A DNA stretch of 64,000 bases from Selaginella moellendorffii (GCF_000143415.4 NW_003314337.1:163129-227128); one strand, 5' to 3'. Positions 10,755 to 22,154 are shown, numbered from the stretch's first letter. Numbers and translations: made by a program. The notes: generated by a model from the letters alone, not told the origin.

Positions 10755-12049
10755 ATGGGTAAGGCGATGGGAGTAGGTTGGAGCTCACCCAGCAGCTTTG
10801 ATCTGTCGCAGATTACGCTCAAGAACAGGAAATGGAGGTTGAGGCGCTGCAAGCCATTCTCATGGATGATATTCAAGGTATTGTTTTCGAGGATGAGCAT
10901 GTTCTTTTATGTTCACTACTTAGTACAATTGCAGTGTTAGAGACGGACGGGCTTGACACTCAAAGTCCGTCGTACCAGATCAAAATAACATCGGAGGTAT
11001 GGGTGCGCTTTCCTGCTCGTTTAGGCTCTTGATTTTTAGATATATGAATCTCTGTGCAGGATGAGGGGGAGACTGGTCAGTTCTTGAATCAATAAATGAG
11101 ATTTTTCCTTTTAACTTCTGTGGTGCAGCTCAGGTAAATCTAATCTTTGCACACACACCAAACTATCCTGACGAGCCACCCCTTTTGGATGTCCGTGGGT
11201 GAGCTGCATACTGAGTTCTCCAATTCCTGTGTAACGACACTTTTGTGGCAGTGGCAAGGGCGTCAGGGACAGCGAAGCTAAAGAGCTCAAACAAAAGCTC
11301 CAAGCAGAGGTTTGCATGCTGTCATCCAGAGTGTGGAATCGCTGGCTTGACAATCCGGGTTTTGCAGGCCACGGAGAACCTCGGAATGGCCATGATGTAC
11401 ACACTGGCTACTTCAGCAAAGGAATGGCTGTCTCTAAGGTTTGCTCAAGAAGACGAAGGGAGCGGGGAAGATGAAGAAGAGGCACCTGGAATAGACGAGG
11501 TTGAATAGATCTTATCAGCTGAATTCTAACACCAGCATGATTCTTTGAAGGTCGTGGAGCCGCATGGGGAGGTGGTAACTGTCGAAACGTTTGTGGCATG
11601 GAGAGAAAGATTTGAGGCCGAGCTAGCCCTTGAGAGAGCCAGGTATTGGTTGTCTGTGCTCGTTTCCGGTGTCTAGAATCACTTTTCATGTTCCAGGTTG
11701 ATGCCCGAGTCGGCTCTCACCACCACCAAGGACAAGCGGCTGAGCGGGAGGGCCTGGTTTGAAAGTGGTCGAGCTTCAGCTGTGGTAAACGTATTCTCCT
11801 CCTTGGGCTTGGGAGGGTGGCTTAGTGACAGTGCCTTTGAGATGCAGAGAGTTGGCAAACCCGTGGCTGAATCGAGCGAAGAGGAGGCAGAAGAGGACAT
11901 TGACTTCGATGCCGATTACGATGACGAAGGTACGGGGAATTCGCTCGAGATTTTCAGATTTGGTTTTTAAATGGCTGGCTGTTTTGGCTCTAGACTTGGA
12001 CGAGGACGACATGCTAGAACACTACCTGTCTCAGAAAGCTACCATCTAA
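10755..12049 (+). CDS. RWD-domain protein, RWDD1/Gir2 (DFRP2)-like
   Basis: Gir2/RWDD1 proteins bind the DRG2-type translational GTPase and polyribosomes. The coding sequence appears to open with a 4-base coding segment (ATGG, 10755-10758) followed at once by a GT donor; joined to 10812 it reads MDYAQEQEMEVEALQAILMDD, the conserved family start. Later exons give ITSEDEGET, HTPNYPDEPPLLDVR (the RWD YPDEPP motif), KELKQKLQAEATENLGMAM and a long acidic helix, then LTTTKDKRLSGRAWFESGRA, and end with DLDEDDMLEHYLSQKATI. About nine exons. The stop is at 12047-12049. Confidence 0.87.
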
Positions 12050-12125
12050 ACAGAATGGGAGCAACATTTTATTATCATGGTTTGTATTTTTCTTCTTTGT
12101 CTTGGTGGGGGAAGGGAGCGAATTT

Positions 12126-12473
12126 TTAAGTACATGAGAAGTCCCGTACTTCAAAGAAGGATCTGTTCTTGACAACAATGTCGTACATGTGGATGGTCTT
12201 GAACCTGGTGAAGTCTGCGGGCAGAGAGATGAGGTCGACCGAGGAGATCTTGTGGAACTGGATAAGATCGGGCTCTTCGTAGGGGTAGCGCTCCCACCCA
12301 AGATCCAAGAGTTTGGCCTCGAGGTGCGCGTAGGAGGAGATGATCTGGTTGCTGGGGACATGCACCAGCACTTTCTTGCGAAGAATTCCGCGCTCGCCGC
12401 TGTCGATCGGCTCCATGAGCGGATTGGAGACTAATCTCGCCACTCCATTCTTGAACACCCACACGCCCGACAT
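12126..12473 (-). CDS. FPF1: Flowering-promoting factor 1-like protein
   Basis: Small plant-specific protein; in seed plants FPF1 genes affect flowering time and growth in gibberellin-linked ways, but the molecular activity is unknown. A single uninterrupted exon of 115 codons starts MSGVWVFKNGVARLV and holds the conserved KVLVHVPSNQIISSY, LGWERYPYEEPDLIQFH and MYDIVVKNRSFFEVRD. There is no signal peptide or membrane segment. Start and stop both agree with family length (~110). Finding it in a plant without flowers suggests a more general growth role, which is inference. The stop is 76 bp from the stop of the convergent RWDD1-like gene. Confidence 0.95.
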   Translation of the reverse strand: MSGVWVFKNGVARLVSNPLMEPIDSGERGILRKKVLVHVPSNQIISSYAHLEAKLLDLGWERYPYEEPDLIQFHKISSVDLISLPADFTRFKTIHMYDIVVKNRSFFEVRDFSCT

Positions 12474-13436
12474 GATGTTATATGTTGCTCACGCCGCGCA
12501 CACACGCAATCTCCAGAAATGCAAAGCCGGCAAAACTGATCGATCGATATATGTGTTTGGCCCGCAGCAAAAAAGAAAGAGAAAGCAAGTCTAAACGTTT
12601 CTTGTTTCAAGAAAGGTGAAGAGGAGCTTGAAGGGAGAGAAGGGAGAGAGCTATGTAGTCACTCCTGCTAGGGGATGCTAGGCTAGGACCAACAGCAAGA
12701 CAAGACGCCCTTGCTCCACAACCAAAAAGAAGAATGGAAGGAGGAGCAGCTACTAGGAAATAGATAGTCTAAAAGAACAAGCAGCAACCCTCGTCCAGCC
12801 TCTCGCGCGCGTCTCTCAAGTCTTCTAGGCAGGTGAATTTAAACCACAGAACGTCCAGGTGAGATGGGAAGCATCAAGCGCGTGTGTGTCAAGTGTCGCT
12901 TTTGATTCGGATGCTGATTACCTACGCCTCTTTCTTCCTGGAAAGAATCTGCGGAAACACCATCAGCATCAATGAGGGCGCGGAGATTGAGAAGGGGCGG
13001 CCACGGAAACACGGAATCGCAATTGCAACCGAGAGCGACGGGATTATTCGCACAAAATGGAAAACTTCTCTTCAGCCGGGACTCGTGAGTCGTGAACGCT
13101 ACCTCAATCCTTGCTACGGCGACGGCGCCACATAGCTCTCAACGCAATTGCTCTTCATTCGTGTGGTGGTGGTGGTGCTGCTGCTGCTGCGCGGAGTGCT
13201 GCTCGACTTGCAAATCCTTTAAAAAATCGAGAATTGTTCCTCTCCATCACAACGGTGGATAGAAGAAGAGGAAGCATTGCATTAAACACTTTGCACGTCC
13301 TCTACTATGACGTTGTCCACCGGTCCCCGCGCCACGTGGCATCGCTCTTTCCCGCTTCTTTGCAACAAGAATGGAAGCAAGAAAGTGGTAGCTCATCGGC
13401 TCAGCTCAGCTAGGTCGGCAGCGAAGCGAAGCAGCC
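12474..13436. other. Long divergent intergenic region
   Basis: 963 bp between the starts of FPF1-like (minus) and the coiled-coil gene (plus). A G-box core (CACGTG) is at 13333-13338. A GGT/GCT-rich triplet stretch lies at about 13,163-13,190. I see no coding exon with conserved blocks. Confidence 0.45.
13333..13338. promoter_or_regulatory. G-box core upstream of the coiled-coil gene
   Basis: The palindrome CACGTG sits about 100 bp upstream of the ATG at 13437, in the sequence GCGCCACGTGGCAT, the extended form favoured by plant bZIP and bHLH factors. Function is inference. Confidence 0.35.
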
Positions 13437-15342
13437 ATGGAGGAATGGGAGATCTTTGTTCGTTCGCTCGCAGAGAGGTATGGATTGCAACAGCAGCAGA
13501 GCCAGTCCGAGAGTCAAGAGGATCAAGAACATCGTTGGGTAACCTCCTCCGTCAAGAAGCAGCACGACGACGACGACCACTACGTTCGGGATGATGCTGG
13601 CATGGCCCCGAGCCAAGATCCTGTGCTGCCCTGCGTTCTTGAATGCAGTACCAGCAGTACGACCGAAGGATATAATGATTGCCAGGAATCGGCTGCGGCC
13701 CAAGGTATCACTGCTACCTTTGCCAGCCGTACACACAAGATTCTTTCCCCAGGCCCGGCTGCTGCTGTCTCGCGCCTCGAGCGCACCACCAGTAGCCCAG
13801 TCGCAGATGTTTCATATAATAGGCCAGCCTCGCCAACTTCCGTGCTAGCGGCTGCCCACACATGTAGTAGCAGCGACAGCAGCGCTGCCACAGACGTCCC
13901 CTTCAACCGCGGCCAATCGTCGGATTGTAATCTGCTCCCCGTCGCCAACACTCTACTCGCGGGTGCGGGTTTCCCTCCAATCACAAAACCGCTTTCCGGG
14001 GAGCAGCTGCTCGGAACTGTAGTAGACCTCGCCCGGGAATACGTACGAAGAGAGAGCTTTATTCAGGTTCACAAAATGTTCCCCGCATGTCCCTTAGCGT
14101 TTCCCTGCAGGAGCTTTTAGAGGAGGCGGAGAGGAGTCGCAGACAAGAGGAGCAGAGCAACCTTCTCTTGGTACGGCAGGATGGCGAACTGCAACTGTGG
14201 AAGAAGAAGTTGGCGTCATCGGAGCAACGGTCGCAGGCAGCTCTGTCTGCAGCCGCCAAGGCTGCCTCAAGGTTTCGGAGGGAGCTCCAGTCCCTCGAGG
14301 CCACCAACTCAAACCTCCAACAGCGCTGTAGGTATGTCATGGTGCGTTGATCAACTCGATAGTTTCTTTCCTTTGGAGCAGCCAACTGGAACACAACTGC
14401 CGGTCTAAAGAACGGGACGCTCGCAAGTACCAGACGAGGCTGCTGGAATCGATTGAAAAGGTGGCCATAGCTTTCTCTCTATGTCATGGATCCGGAGACA
14501 TTGATTAAATCCATGGTCGGCGGTCATGCAAGCAGGAGGAGAGCCAGCGGTCAAAGGATGTCGAGTGCTACAGAAACATTAAGAACAAGGTCATGCGAGC
14601 ACGCCAGGCACGAGGAGCAAGCGGTGGTCTCGACTGGAATCTCCTGTCCCGAGACCTGAAGCCGTTACAGCTGGTAAAGCCGACTTTCAGTTTTTGTGGT
14701 TCGACTCTCCCTGCTTGCTGATGAGACCACAGGTGGGCATTTATGAGAAGCAAAAGGCGACAATGGCCTGGGAGCTGGGCGACTTGCGCTCCCAAGTGAC
14801 TTCGCTGTGTCACGAGCTCCAGCACAAGGAGAACAACGCTGCCGCCACCCGACAGCACGATGTATGTATGCCCGATGCATTGCTTCAAACACTCTCGAAG
14901 TTCCACCTCGTGCAGATTACGGACCGTTGTGGTGGGAAAAATCACAGCCAAGCCACCACCTTGTTAGAGCAGCTTTGCGACAAGCTGCAGGTTGGGAGTG
15001 CCGCTCAGTTGGCGGTGAGAACACTCCGCTTGATATGCTTCCACCACTGATATTCCCTCTCTTGCGTGAGCCAGGGTGCAGTCGAAAGCTTGCTTATGGT
15101 CAATACTGCAGTCCCGTCTTTGGAGGATTTTGTGGAACAAGTCTGCGACGTCGTCCTGGTTGCTGGACGGGAGTTTCTTCCAAGGTGACGACGAACCTAC
15201 GAGTAGCTCAAGTCTCTTGCCCGTACTGATATTAGTTTGCGGTTATGCCAGACCCACAGAAAGTCCGTGCGAAGTTCCCAGAATTCTGGAGGGGTGGCTG
15301 GATGTTCTGTCTGCGGTAACTAGAAGCCAATCGATCTCGTAG
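13437..15342 (+). CDS. Coiled-coil protein, possibly afadin/alpha-actinin-binding (ADIP/SSX2IP)-like
   Basis: I do not recognise this protein with certainty. It starts MEEWEIFVRSLAERYGLQ, then has a ~180-residue low-complexity stretch rich in Ser, Ala and Thr. A helical region follows (PLSGEQLLGTVVDLAREYV, then LLEEAERSRRQEEQ and a long coiled coil around SSEQRSQAALSAAAKAASR). Later exons give SQLEHNCRSKERDARKYQTR, NIKNKVMRARQARG and VGIYEKQKATMAWELGDLR, and the last exon ends VLSAVTRSQSIS. The order of short helical exons resembles ADIP-type centrosomal proteins, which would fit a plant with flagellate sperm, but that is a weak guess. The stop at 15340-15342 follows from intron phase. It directly abuts the stop of the convergent ICMT gene. 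Confidence 0.65.
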
Positions 15343-16065
15343 CTATTTGATGAAGGGGATTCCCGATGGAACACGCCGAGCGTAATCTTCGTACTGGGAT
15401 CCAAAGAAGCGGCGGAGAAAGTACTCCTCGCAGCTGACGACAGGTAGTGTTATGAAGGAAAAGAGTAACAAGGAGGCAACATACGCAATGCGAGAGTGAA
15501 AGAATCTCCAGGTGACAATCGCGTAGGCGATGGTGCACAAGGGGTTGAGCATCATCACCTGTGTTCCCACGGACCACAGAAAGAAGCCGGCATAGCCAGG
15601 ATGGCGAAGGAAGCTGGAGCGCAGGTCAGTGAGACGGGCGCGGCGGCATGAATTCTTCGATCACGCACCTGTACATCCCGTGCGTGACGAGGATGTGATT
15701 GTCATGGCGGTGAGTCTTGATGTCGTGAGTGAAGCCATTCCACGCGGTTAGAATTCCCGCCTTGCGAATCATCTCCCCCGCGACCACGAGAGCGAGGCCC
15801 GCGTTGCTGATCCACGGGTGCTCCTTGATTCCTGGAACCACCAAGCTCTCCGCAAGATGCTCCAGAACGCCCGCAGCCATGGCCACGAGGTAGTCGCGGC
15901 TAAAGAGGAACGCTGCCTGTCTACTAAGTCAACGTGCTTGCGAAACAAGGGAATCTTACACTTCCAGGAGACGTGATGGCGGCCATGGATGAGCAACGCG
16001 AGGGCGAACTCGGAGCTGTGGAAGAAGGAGAGCGCACCAACGAGGAGGGCGAGCTGGTGGATCAT
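15343..16065 (-). CDS. ICMT: Protein-S-isoprenylcysteine O-methyltransferase
   Basis: ER membrane enzyme that methylates the C-terminal prenylated cysteine of CaaX proteins, with S-adenosylmethionine as donor. The N-terminal exon (MIHQLALLVGALSFFHSSEF) gives the first membrane segments. Exon 2 holds FLFSRDYLVAMAAGVLEHL, VVPGIKEHPWISNAGLAL and the ILVTHGMYR block. The last exon carries the catalytic RHPGYAGFFLWSVGTQVM, FFHSRIAYV and the EEYFLRRFFGSQYEDYARR tail. The first intron is best read with donor at the AAGT-GTAAG site and acceptor GGCAG to keep frame. The stop at 15343-15345 leaves zero bases between it and the neighbouring stop, so the two transcripts must overlap. Confidence 0.93.
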
Positions 16066-16144
16066 TCTATCGCCCTAGCGTACTGAGCTAGCCCTACTGG
16101 ATGGATGAGCTGGACGACCACTAGTAACACGTGGTCCTGTCTGG

Positions 16145-16192
16145 CAAGCACGGTCGCTGTTGTTTGGCCAAGCACGATCACTGTTGTTGGCC
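16145..16192. repeat. Tandem duplication of 24 bp upstream of AOC
   Basis: Two adjacent near-identical units (16145-16168 and 16169-16192), each starting CAAGCACG and ending TTGG. They lie just before the AOC start, so they are part of its leader or promoter. Three or four bases differ. Confidence 0.6.
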
Positions 16193-16246
16193 CAAAGAGT
16201 TCCAATCCATTTGGAGTTTGCCCGCATCACAGCACTAGCTAGCAGC

Positions 16247-17145
16247 ATGGCAAGTTCCCTGGCGCCATTGGGGCTGGGAGCGGCAACAGGGGACCACAAC
16301 GCGAATGCTTGCAAGGCCACCTTGCTCCGCTCGTCTTTCTGCACGCCCAATCGCCTTGCATCCTCTTGGATCCGCTTGGTTCCCTTGACGGCGAGATCAG
16401 CTGCCATTGTCCCCTCACCCAAGTGCTTCTTCGGGAGCTTCTCTCGGGACAAAGGTAAGAACTTAAGCTCTCTTGTCCGATTATGTCTGTGTGTCGGATG
16501 GATTGGCCGCAGCGCAGCAGCCGCGTGAGGTGCAAACCCTGTCCGTGTACGAGATCAACGAGCTGGACAGGGGCAGCCCCGTGCTTCTCAAGGGGGACAA
16601 AGCCAAGCCAACCAATGCGCTGGGCGACCTGGTTCCTTTCTCCAACAAAGTAAGCCCGCTACACGAACTTTGCCTCGCTCTTGATGATGCCCATGGCAGC
16701 TCTACGATGGTTGCTTGGAGACGCGGCTGGGGATCACTGCTGGCCTGTGTGTGCTCATCAAACACGTTCCTGGCAAAGGAGATCGATACGAGGCCACCTA
16801 CAGCTTCTACTTCGGGGACTACGGCCACATCTCCGTTCAGGTATAGATCCCTCTTCCGGATGAATATGGGTTGTGATGGAGGGCTGGAATCAGGGGGCCT
16901 ACATCACGTACCAGGATACGTACATGGCGATCACCGGCGGGAGTGGCATCTTCAACGGGGCTCGCGGCCAGGTGAAGCTGCAGCAGATCATCTTCCCGAC
17001 CAAGCTCTTCTACACCTTCTACTTGGAGGGCATCGCCAAGCTTCCGGCGCAGCTGACCAAGCCTCACGTTGCTCCGGCCAAGCACGTCGAGCCATCCCCC
17101 TCGGCCCGTCAAGGGCAGTCCGTTGCTCCAAACTTCACAGATTAA
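16247..17145 (+). CDS. AOC: Allene oxide cyclase, plastidial
   Basis: Converts the unstable allene oxide 12,13-EOT to cis-(+)-12-oxophytodienoic acid in the plastid, a committed step towards jasmonates and OPDA. The first ~80 residues ([15 protein letters not shown] onward) are basic and Ser-rich, as in a plastid transit peptide. The mature enzyme begins at [17 protein letters not shown], then [61 protein letters not shown] and [20 protein letters not shown]. Four exons with short introns. An upstream ATG at 16160 is in frame, but 16247 fits better. The short lipocalin-like barrel is intact. Confidence 0.95.
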
Positions 17146-17270
17146 TAAGTGTGGCACATTAAGCAATGCGATGTATTTAAGCAGTGATCCCACTGAGGCA
17201 CTGCCCTAGATTTGCTCTGCGCAGCTGAGAAAGAGGTACGCTGGGCTACACAGATTGATATGCGCGCGAC

Positions 17271-19711
17271 ATGGCCAAGCAGCAGCGCGCCGACAGGCGC
17301 TCCCCCGTCGTCCCAGCGGCGATCTGCATTGGCGTCAGCTTCGCGCTCGTGGCCGCCTGGATGCTGCTTGCTCCCGCCACGCCCCAGCGCGTAGCCACGC
17401 ATAGATCTGGACCACCTCTCCTCAACAAGGTGGCCGTTTCGGGGGCGAAAATTGACACACAAGTCTTTGAGGATTCCAGGATTGATGGCGACTCGGAAGC
17501 GTCAGATCCGGAATCCAGGGGGTCGGACAGGGAAGCTGAGGAGGCAGCTCACTCCGACGGGGATGCCGAGCTCACAGTGGAGAACAAGGAGATCGACGGC
17601 AACTTGGCCACTCAAGCCGAGGAATCACAAGAGGAGAAGGAAGAAAACCAGAGGCTAGACAGTGGCTCCTTGGAAATCCCACACTACGACTGGAAGCTGT
17701 GCTCGTCCGCTGCTGGATCCGACTATATCCCATGCCTGGACAACGTCAGGGCCATCAAGAGCCTCAAGAGCACCAAGCACTACGAGCACAGGGAGAGGCA
17801 CTGCCCCCTTGACGAGGGGAGCCGCTTGTGTCTAGTGCCGCTTCCGGACGGCTACAGGCCTCGCATTCCTTGGCCCAGGAGCAGAAGCGAGGTAACCAGC
17901 TCTTTGTTTCTTACGCTACCTCTACAGTCTTATAGAGTTGTTTGGTTGCAGATCTGGTATTACAATGTTCCACACACGGGTCTAGTCTCGTACAAAGCTG
18001 ACCAGCAGTGGGTGATGCGCAAGGATGACGTGCTTGTCTTCCCCGGCGGAGGGACACAGTTCAAGAAGGGCGCGACGCGATATATCGAGTTTGTGGAGAA
18101 GGTACGCTCGATATATCGTGCTGACGGTGCCAGCTGAAGATGATTGTCGTGCAGACTCTGCCAGCCATTGCCTGGGGAACGCACACTCGTGTTGTTCTGG
18201 ATGTTGGTTGCGGTGTGGCTAGCTTTGGGGGTTACCTGTTTGACAAGGACGTGCTTACCATGTCTTTCGCTCCCAAGGACGAGCACGAAGCGCAGGTCCA
18301 GTTTGCGCTGGAGCGTGGAATCCCCGCAATCTCAGCGGTGATGGGAACAACGCGGCTTCCTTTTCCTAGCAATGTTTACGATGCAGTACACTGTGCTCGC
18401 TGCAGAGTACCATGGCATGTTGAAGGTTAGCACGTCTTGACTCTCGGGCATGAAATCCAACTCGGCATTTCAGGCGCCAAGCTGTTGTTGGAGCTCAACA
18501 GGGTTCTTCGCCCCGGAGGCTATTTCATCTGGTCCGCCACCCCTGTCTATCAACACGAGCCTGAGGACGTTCAGATATGGAAAGGTGCTTGTTTCTGTGC
18601 GACTCTCGCTTCTTCTAACCCGTGGCTGCGAGTATTACAGAGACGACTAGCGCGGCATCGAAAATGTGCTGGAAGAGGCTGGCTAGAACAAAAGATCCTC
18701 TGACTGGTATCGGGGTAGCAGTATTTCAAAAGCCGTGGGATGATACATGCTACCGTCAACGATCTGCCAGTGAGCCTCCAATCTGTGAGAAGGAGGACTC
18801 CCCTGATGCTGCATGGTATGCTCTTTTCTATTTCCTGCTACTCCTGGTAGTAACCTTATCCGAACTGCACCACGACAGGTATAATCCTCTTGGAGGGTGC
18901 ATGCATGAAATTGGAAAAGCTCGTGTAGACTGGCCTGACGCGTGGCCAGGGCGGCTGGAAGCCACTCCAAAATCTCTCCACGGTCCGTCTGCAGAGGAGT
19001 TTGCTTCCGAGACGGAGCATTGGAAGGGTGTTGTTCGCAACTCGTACGAGAAGAACGTTGGAATCGACTGGGATGGGATACGGAACGTAATGGATATGAG
19101 AGCGGGTTATGGCGGGTATAGTCTCCTTCGACCTTTCTCTCTTTCTTTGTAAGCGTTTTTAAGTTTCTCTCCTGCAGGTTTGCAGCTGCCTTGGCTACTC
19201 TGCCAGTGTGGGTGATGAACGTGGTTCCTGCAAATGGCGAGGATACGCTACCGATTGTTTTTGATCGAGGTCTTTTCGGGATTTACCACGATTGGTGTGA
19301 GTCCTTTAGCACGTATCCGAGAACCTACGACCTCCTCCACGCGGACGGTTTGTTCTCGCAGCTGGGAACAAGGTAATCCGTTTCGTTTCTTCTTGCAAGT
19401 TCCTCGTTCTTTCGTTTTCTTCCTCTTTTGGCTTTCTTCCTTCTAACAGCAGTGTGGCTTCTTCTTGCAGCTGTAACGCCAGTCATGTTTTGTTGGAGAT
19501 GGATAGAATTTTGAGGCCGGAAGGCTGGGCTCTAATCAGAGACAAGCCAGAAGTTTTGAAGGAACTAGAACCGATCGTCAAGTCGTTGCACTGGGAGGTG
19601 AAGGTGCTCTCCTCCTCACGAAAGTCGTCACAGGAGGTGGAGGACCAGGAGGAGCAGCAACAGTTTGTGGCCGCTCAGAAGAAGATGTGGCGACCGGAGG
19701 CGAGCATTTGA
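17271..19711 (+). CDS. Golgi methyltransferase-like protein, PMT24-27 type (DUF248)
   Basis: Type II membrane protein of the plant putative methyltransferase family, thought to methylate pectin in the Golgi. There is a short cytosolic tail, one membrane anchor ([18 protein letters not shown]) and a long acidic stem ([20 protein letters not shown]), typical of PMT24-27. The catalytic half starts [19 protein letters not shown], with [12 protein letters not shown], the SAM-binding [74 protein letters not shown]-like and [10 protein letters not shown] segments. The C-terminal pseudo-methyltransferase half has [16 protein letters not shown] and [13 protein letters not shown]. About eight exons. 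The PMSSCLH-type segment is replaced by [11 protein letters not shown]. Confidence 0.92.
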
Positions 19712-19837
19712 GGGGTTGTATGTATCATAAAATCGTCGTCATCACCATCATACAATACTTGATCGGGTGGAGTCCTAAAGCGTTTTTTGGCCGATGGAAA
19801 ACTTGGCTCTCTGGAAAACTTGGGCTCTCTTCTACTC

Positions 19838-20365
19838 CTACTTGTAGCCGTAAGGATCCGGGACGAAAGACAGTGGTGCCGCGGAAGAGTCTTTGTAGTA
19901 GCCGAGGCCGGCGGCGTAGAGATGATCCGAGGGAGCGGGCGAGGATGAAGACGACGATGGTTTCTTGGTGGAGACGAGCAAGGATGGCTCGCCTCGTATG
20001 GAGCCCCTGTGGTCGCCTTCAATCTCCCGGTACTTGTGGAGGAAGAGCGAGAGCGGGTCGGCGTAATCGTCGAATCCGAGCTTGCTCATGGCCCAGAGGA
20101 GGTCCTCGGCGGTGATGGTCTTGCGCTGCTCGCGCTGGCATTTGTCGTTGGCCTCGCTGGTGATGAAGCTGATGAACTCGGACACGCACTCTTGGATCGT
20201 CTCCTTGGCGTCGTCGGAGATCTTGGCGTGCGCCGGCAGCACCTTGCGCATGATCCGGATGACGTTGGCGATGGGCATGAAGCGGTCCTGCTCCCGGATG
20301 CTGCTGCAGTTGGCATCGTCCGAGTTGCGGCTGTCTGTGCTCGCGGGACTCCCCGCGTCCGTCAT
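19838..20365 (-). CDS. NF-YB: NF-YB transcription factor subunit, LEC1-type
   Basis: Histone-fold subunit of the CCAAT-binding NF-Y complex; it pairs with NF-YC and then NF-YA. Single coding exon of 175 codons. The conserved domain runs from [16 protein letters not shown] to [11 protein letters not shown]. The LEC1-type signature is visible: [13 protein letters not shown], with Asp where ordinary NF-YB proteins have Lys (AKDAKE), and [19 protein letters not shown]. The C-terminus is Ser-rich and ends DPYGYK. The start at 20363-20365 follows a probable 5'-leader intron (acceptor TTTGTAG just upstream; donor near 20,457). LEC1-type genes drive embryo and drought programmes in seed plants, and lycophyte members are known in the literature. 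Confidence 0.95.
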   Translation of the reverse strand: MTDAGSPASTDSRNSDDANCSSIREQDRFMPIANVIRIMRKVLPAHAKISDDAKETIQECVSEFISFITSEANDKCQREQRKTITAEDLLWAMSKLGFDDYADPLSLFLHKYREIEGDHRGSIRGEPSLLVSTKKPSSSSSSPAPSDHLYAAGLGYYKDSSAAPLSFVPDPYGYK

Positions 20366-20653
20366 CGTCGCCGCCCCTCCTACAAACGGAGAAAAGGCCC
20401 TATGATCTCTCTCAATCCAACTCGAGAATCTATCTCCAACTGGGTGGTGCCGCTTACCTTCAGCGACACACGAAGTGCCGCATACCCGCCCGAAATCCGT
20501 CCCAAATCTGACGCTTGCTGCCACCCCTTGCATGTTTATATGTTGCTTTGTTAAGATGCCATGTCAAATTAAGCAAAAACTGCATGATACAGCTTTTACT
20601 TAAGTATAATACGCTCGCATTTTTAGGGCTACACAGAGCTGGTTGTATGTGCT

Positions 20654-22154
20654 ATGCGGAGGAGCGTCGCCGCAGCTCGAGGTATGCACAGCCACAAGGA
20701 GGCATTGCTCAGGAGATGGCAGTCTCTCACCGGGGATTGCGAGCCGCCGCCTGCCATGCTCGTCAAGCTCGTCGAGGAGACGGCTACCAAGATTGAGTCT
20801 CTCGGCCCTCCTCTCAAAGTCGAGGTGGTTTGAGTGGTTTGAGTGGAGTGGACGAGTAATACTGGAATTTGTTTGCAGCTCGAAGAGGACAAAAGGCATC
20901 GTGCTGTTTATAGAAGCATTGCGGATTCGGAGCAGAAGCTGCAGTTTTTCTCTGCCCGGCAGATTGCGTGCCGGCTGCTGAGCGCCGATGGCTACCTGTG
21001 TGACGGGGTATGCGATCTTTCTCTCGCCCGTAAATTTTTTTTTTCTTGGTGCTTTGTCTATTTCTAGTGCTGGCTGCCTCGTCTGGAAGATTGCATCTGC
21101 AACAAGATCGTCAAGGGATCGCTGTGGCGCGGTATCAAGCTTTGGCTCTACATGCATCCCAAGGTAGTGTCGCTCCTTTCGTGTCCTGTATTTTTACTCT
21201 CTCCGCGCTCTTCGTTAAAGGATTCAGCTTTGAGTGTGGGGGCATGCTGTGCTATTTGGTATGAGCCTGCCTGCTGACTTGGCGTGATTCAAGTGACTCG
21301 TGCTTCTCCTGTGCAGGATTTCCTGAGGAAGAACAATACCGGGAAGCTGCTCTGGCAAACCTTTGGGTTTGAGGCGGTGAAGCTGTGCATATTTGGCGTG
21401 GAGCAGCAAGAGAATGCCATGTGGAGCGCTCTTCAGCAGGCTGGTTTGTGGATAGATGGACCAGACAAGTATCACTCACTTATTGAGCTTTGCCTTGTGT
21501 GTACAGGCCACGAGAATGTGTGGTGTGTCTATCCGGGACGGGATGAAACTGGATACCGGGTCGACGAGATTCCAATTGCAGACGTGTTTGTGGAGGAAGC
21601 ATCAAAGCGGTCGGAGGTAAAGCTGAAGGATACGTCGAGGGGGCATAACTCGAAATGCTTTATAGGAGGAGGCTGCGTGTGCACTTCACTTCATTTTGAT
21701 GGATGGAACTTGGACCAACTCCAAGGCCATGCTCAGTCGCATCAACGTAAGCATATCTTTTCTCTTTTGCTTTGAGCAGCTGTCCCTTCCCAGATTCGCG
21801 CCAATCGAGCATGGAACGATGCGGTCCCTTGCGTGACTTTAGAGCCACTTCTGCCCTCGGCAATGCATGCACTGAGGTAAAAGCTCCGCAGTGTCGATTT
21901 GTTTCCACAGCTAAAGCGCAAGCACTAGCAGGCCCCAGCCGTCCACTGAGAAAACTTGCACAGCAGCCGCCGCGAGTCAACTGCTGCGCGAGCTAAGCTC
22001 CCGCAGAGAGATGGCGCTGGTGGGGGCTCAACTCGAGGAATCGGCTCGAGTGATTGATAAGTCGATCACTTGTCTCTTCGATTCACTTGCCTGCCGACGG
22101 AAGCGTGGGGGCAAGCCACTTTGTCGGCTGCCAGCCCAGTTGCAGCAGCTGTGA
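20654..22154 (+). CDS. DTW-domain protein (tRNA-uridine aminocarboxypropyltransferase-like)
   Basis: DTW-domain enzymes of the DTWD1/DTWD2/TapT family install acp3U on tRNA using S-adenosylmethionine. The N-terminal exon (MHSHKEALLRRWQSL) is helical. Then come CWLPRLEDCICNK (paired cysteines), GIKLWLYMHPK, DFLRKNNTGKLLWQTFG, ENVWCVYPGRDE and the signature LMDGTWTNSKAMLSRIN, where DGTW is the DTW motif. Later blocks are SQIRANRAWNDAVPCVTLEP and SAMHAL, then, across an intron, RPQPSTEKTCTAAAASQLL and a C-terminal helix. The acceptor CACTAG at about 21,926 keeps frame. The stop is at 22152-22154. At least eight exons. Plant homologues are poorly studied. Confidence 0.87.
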
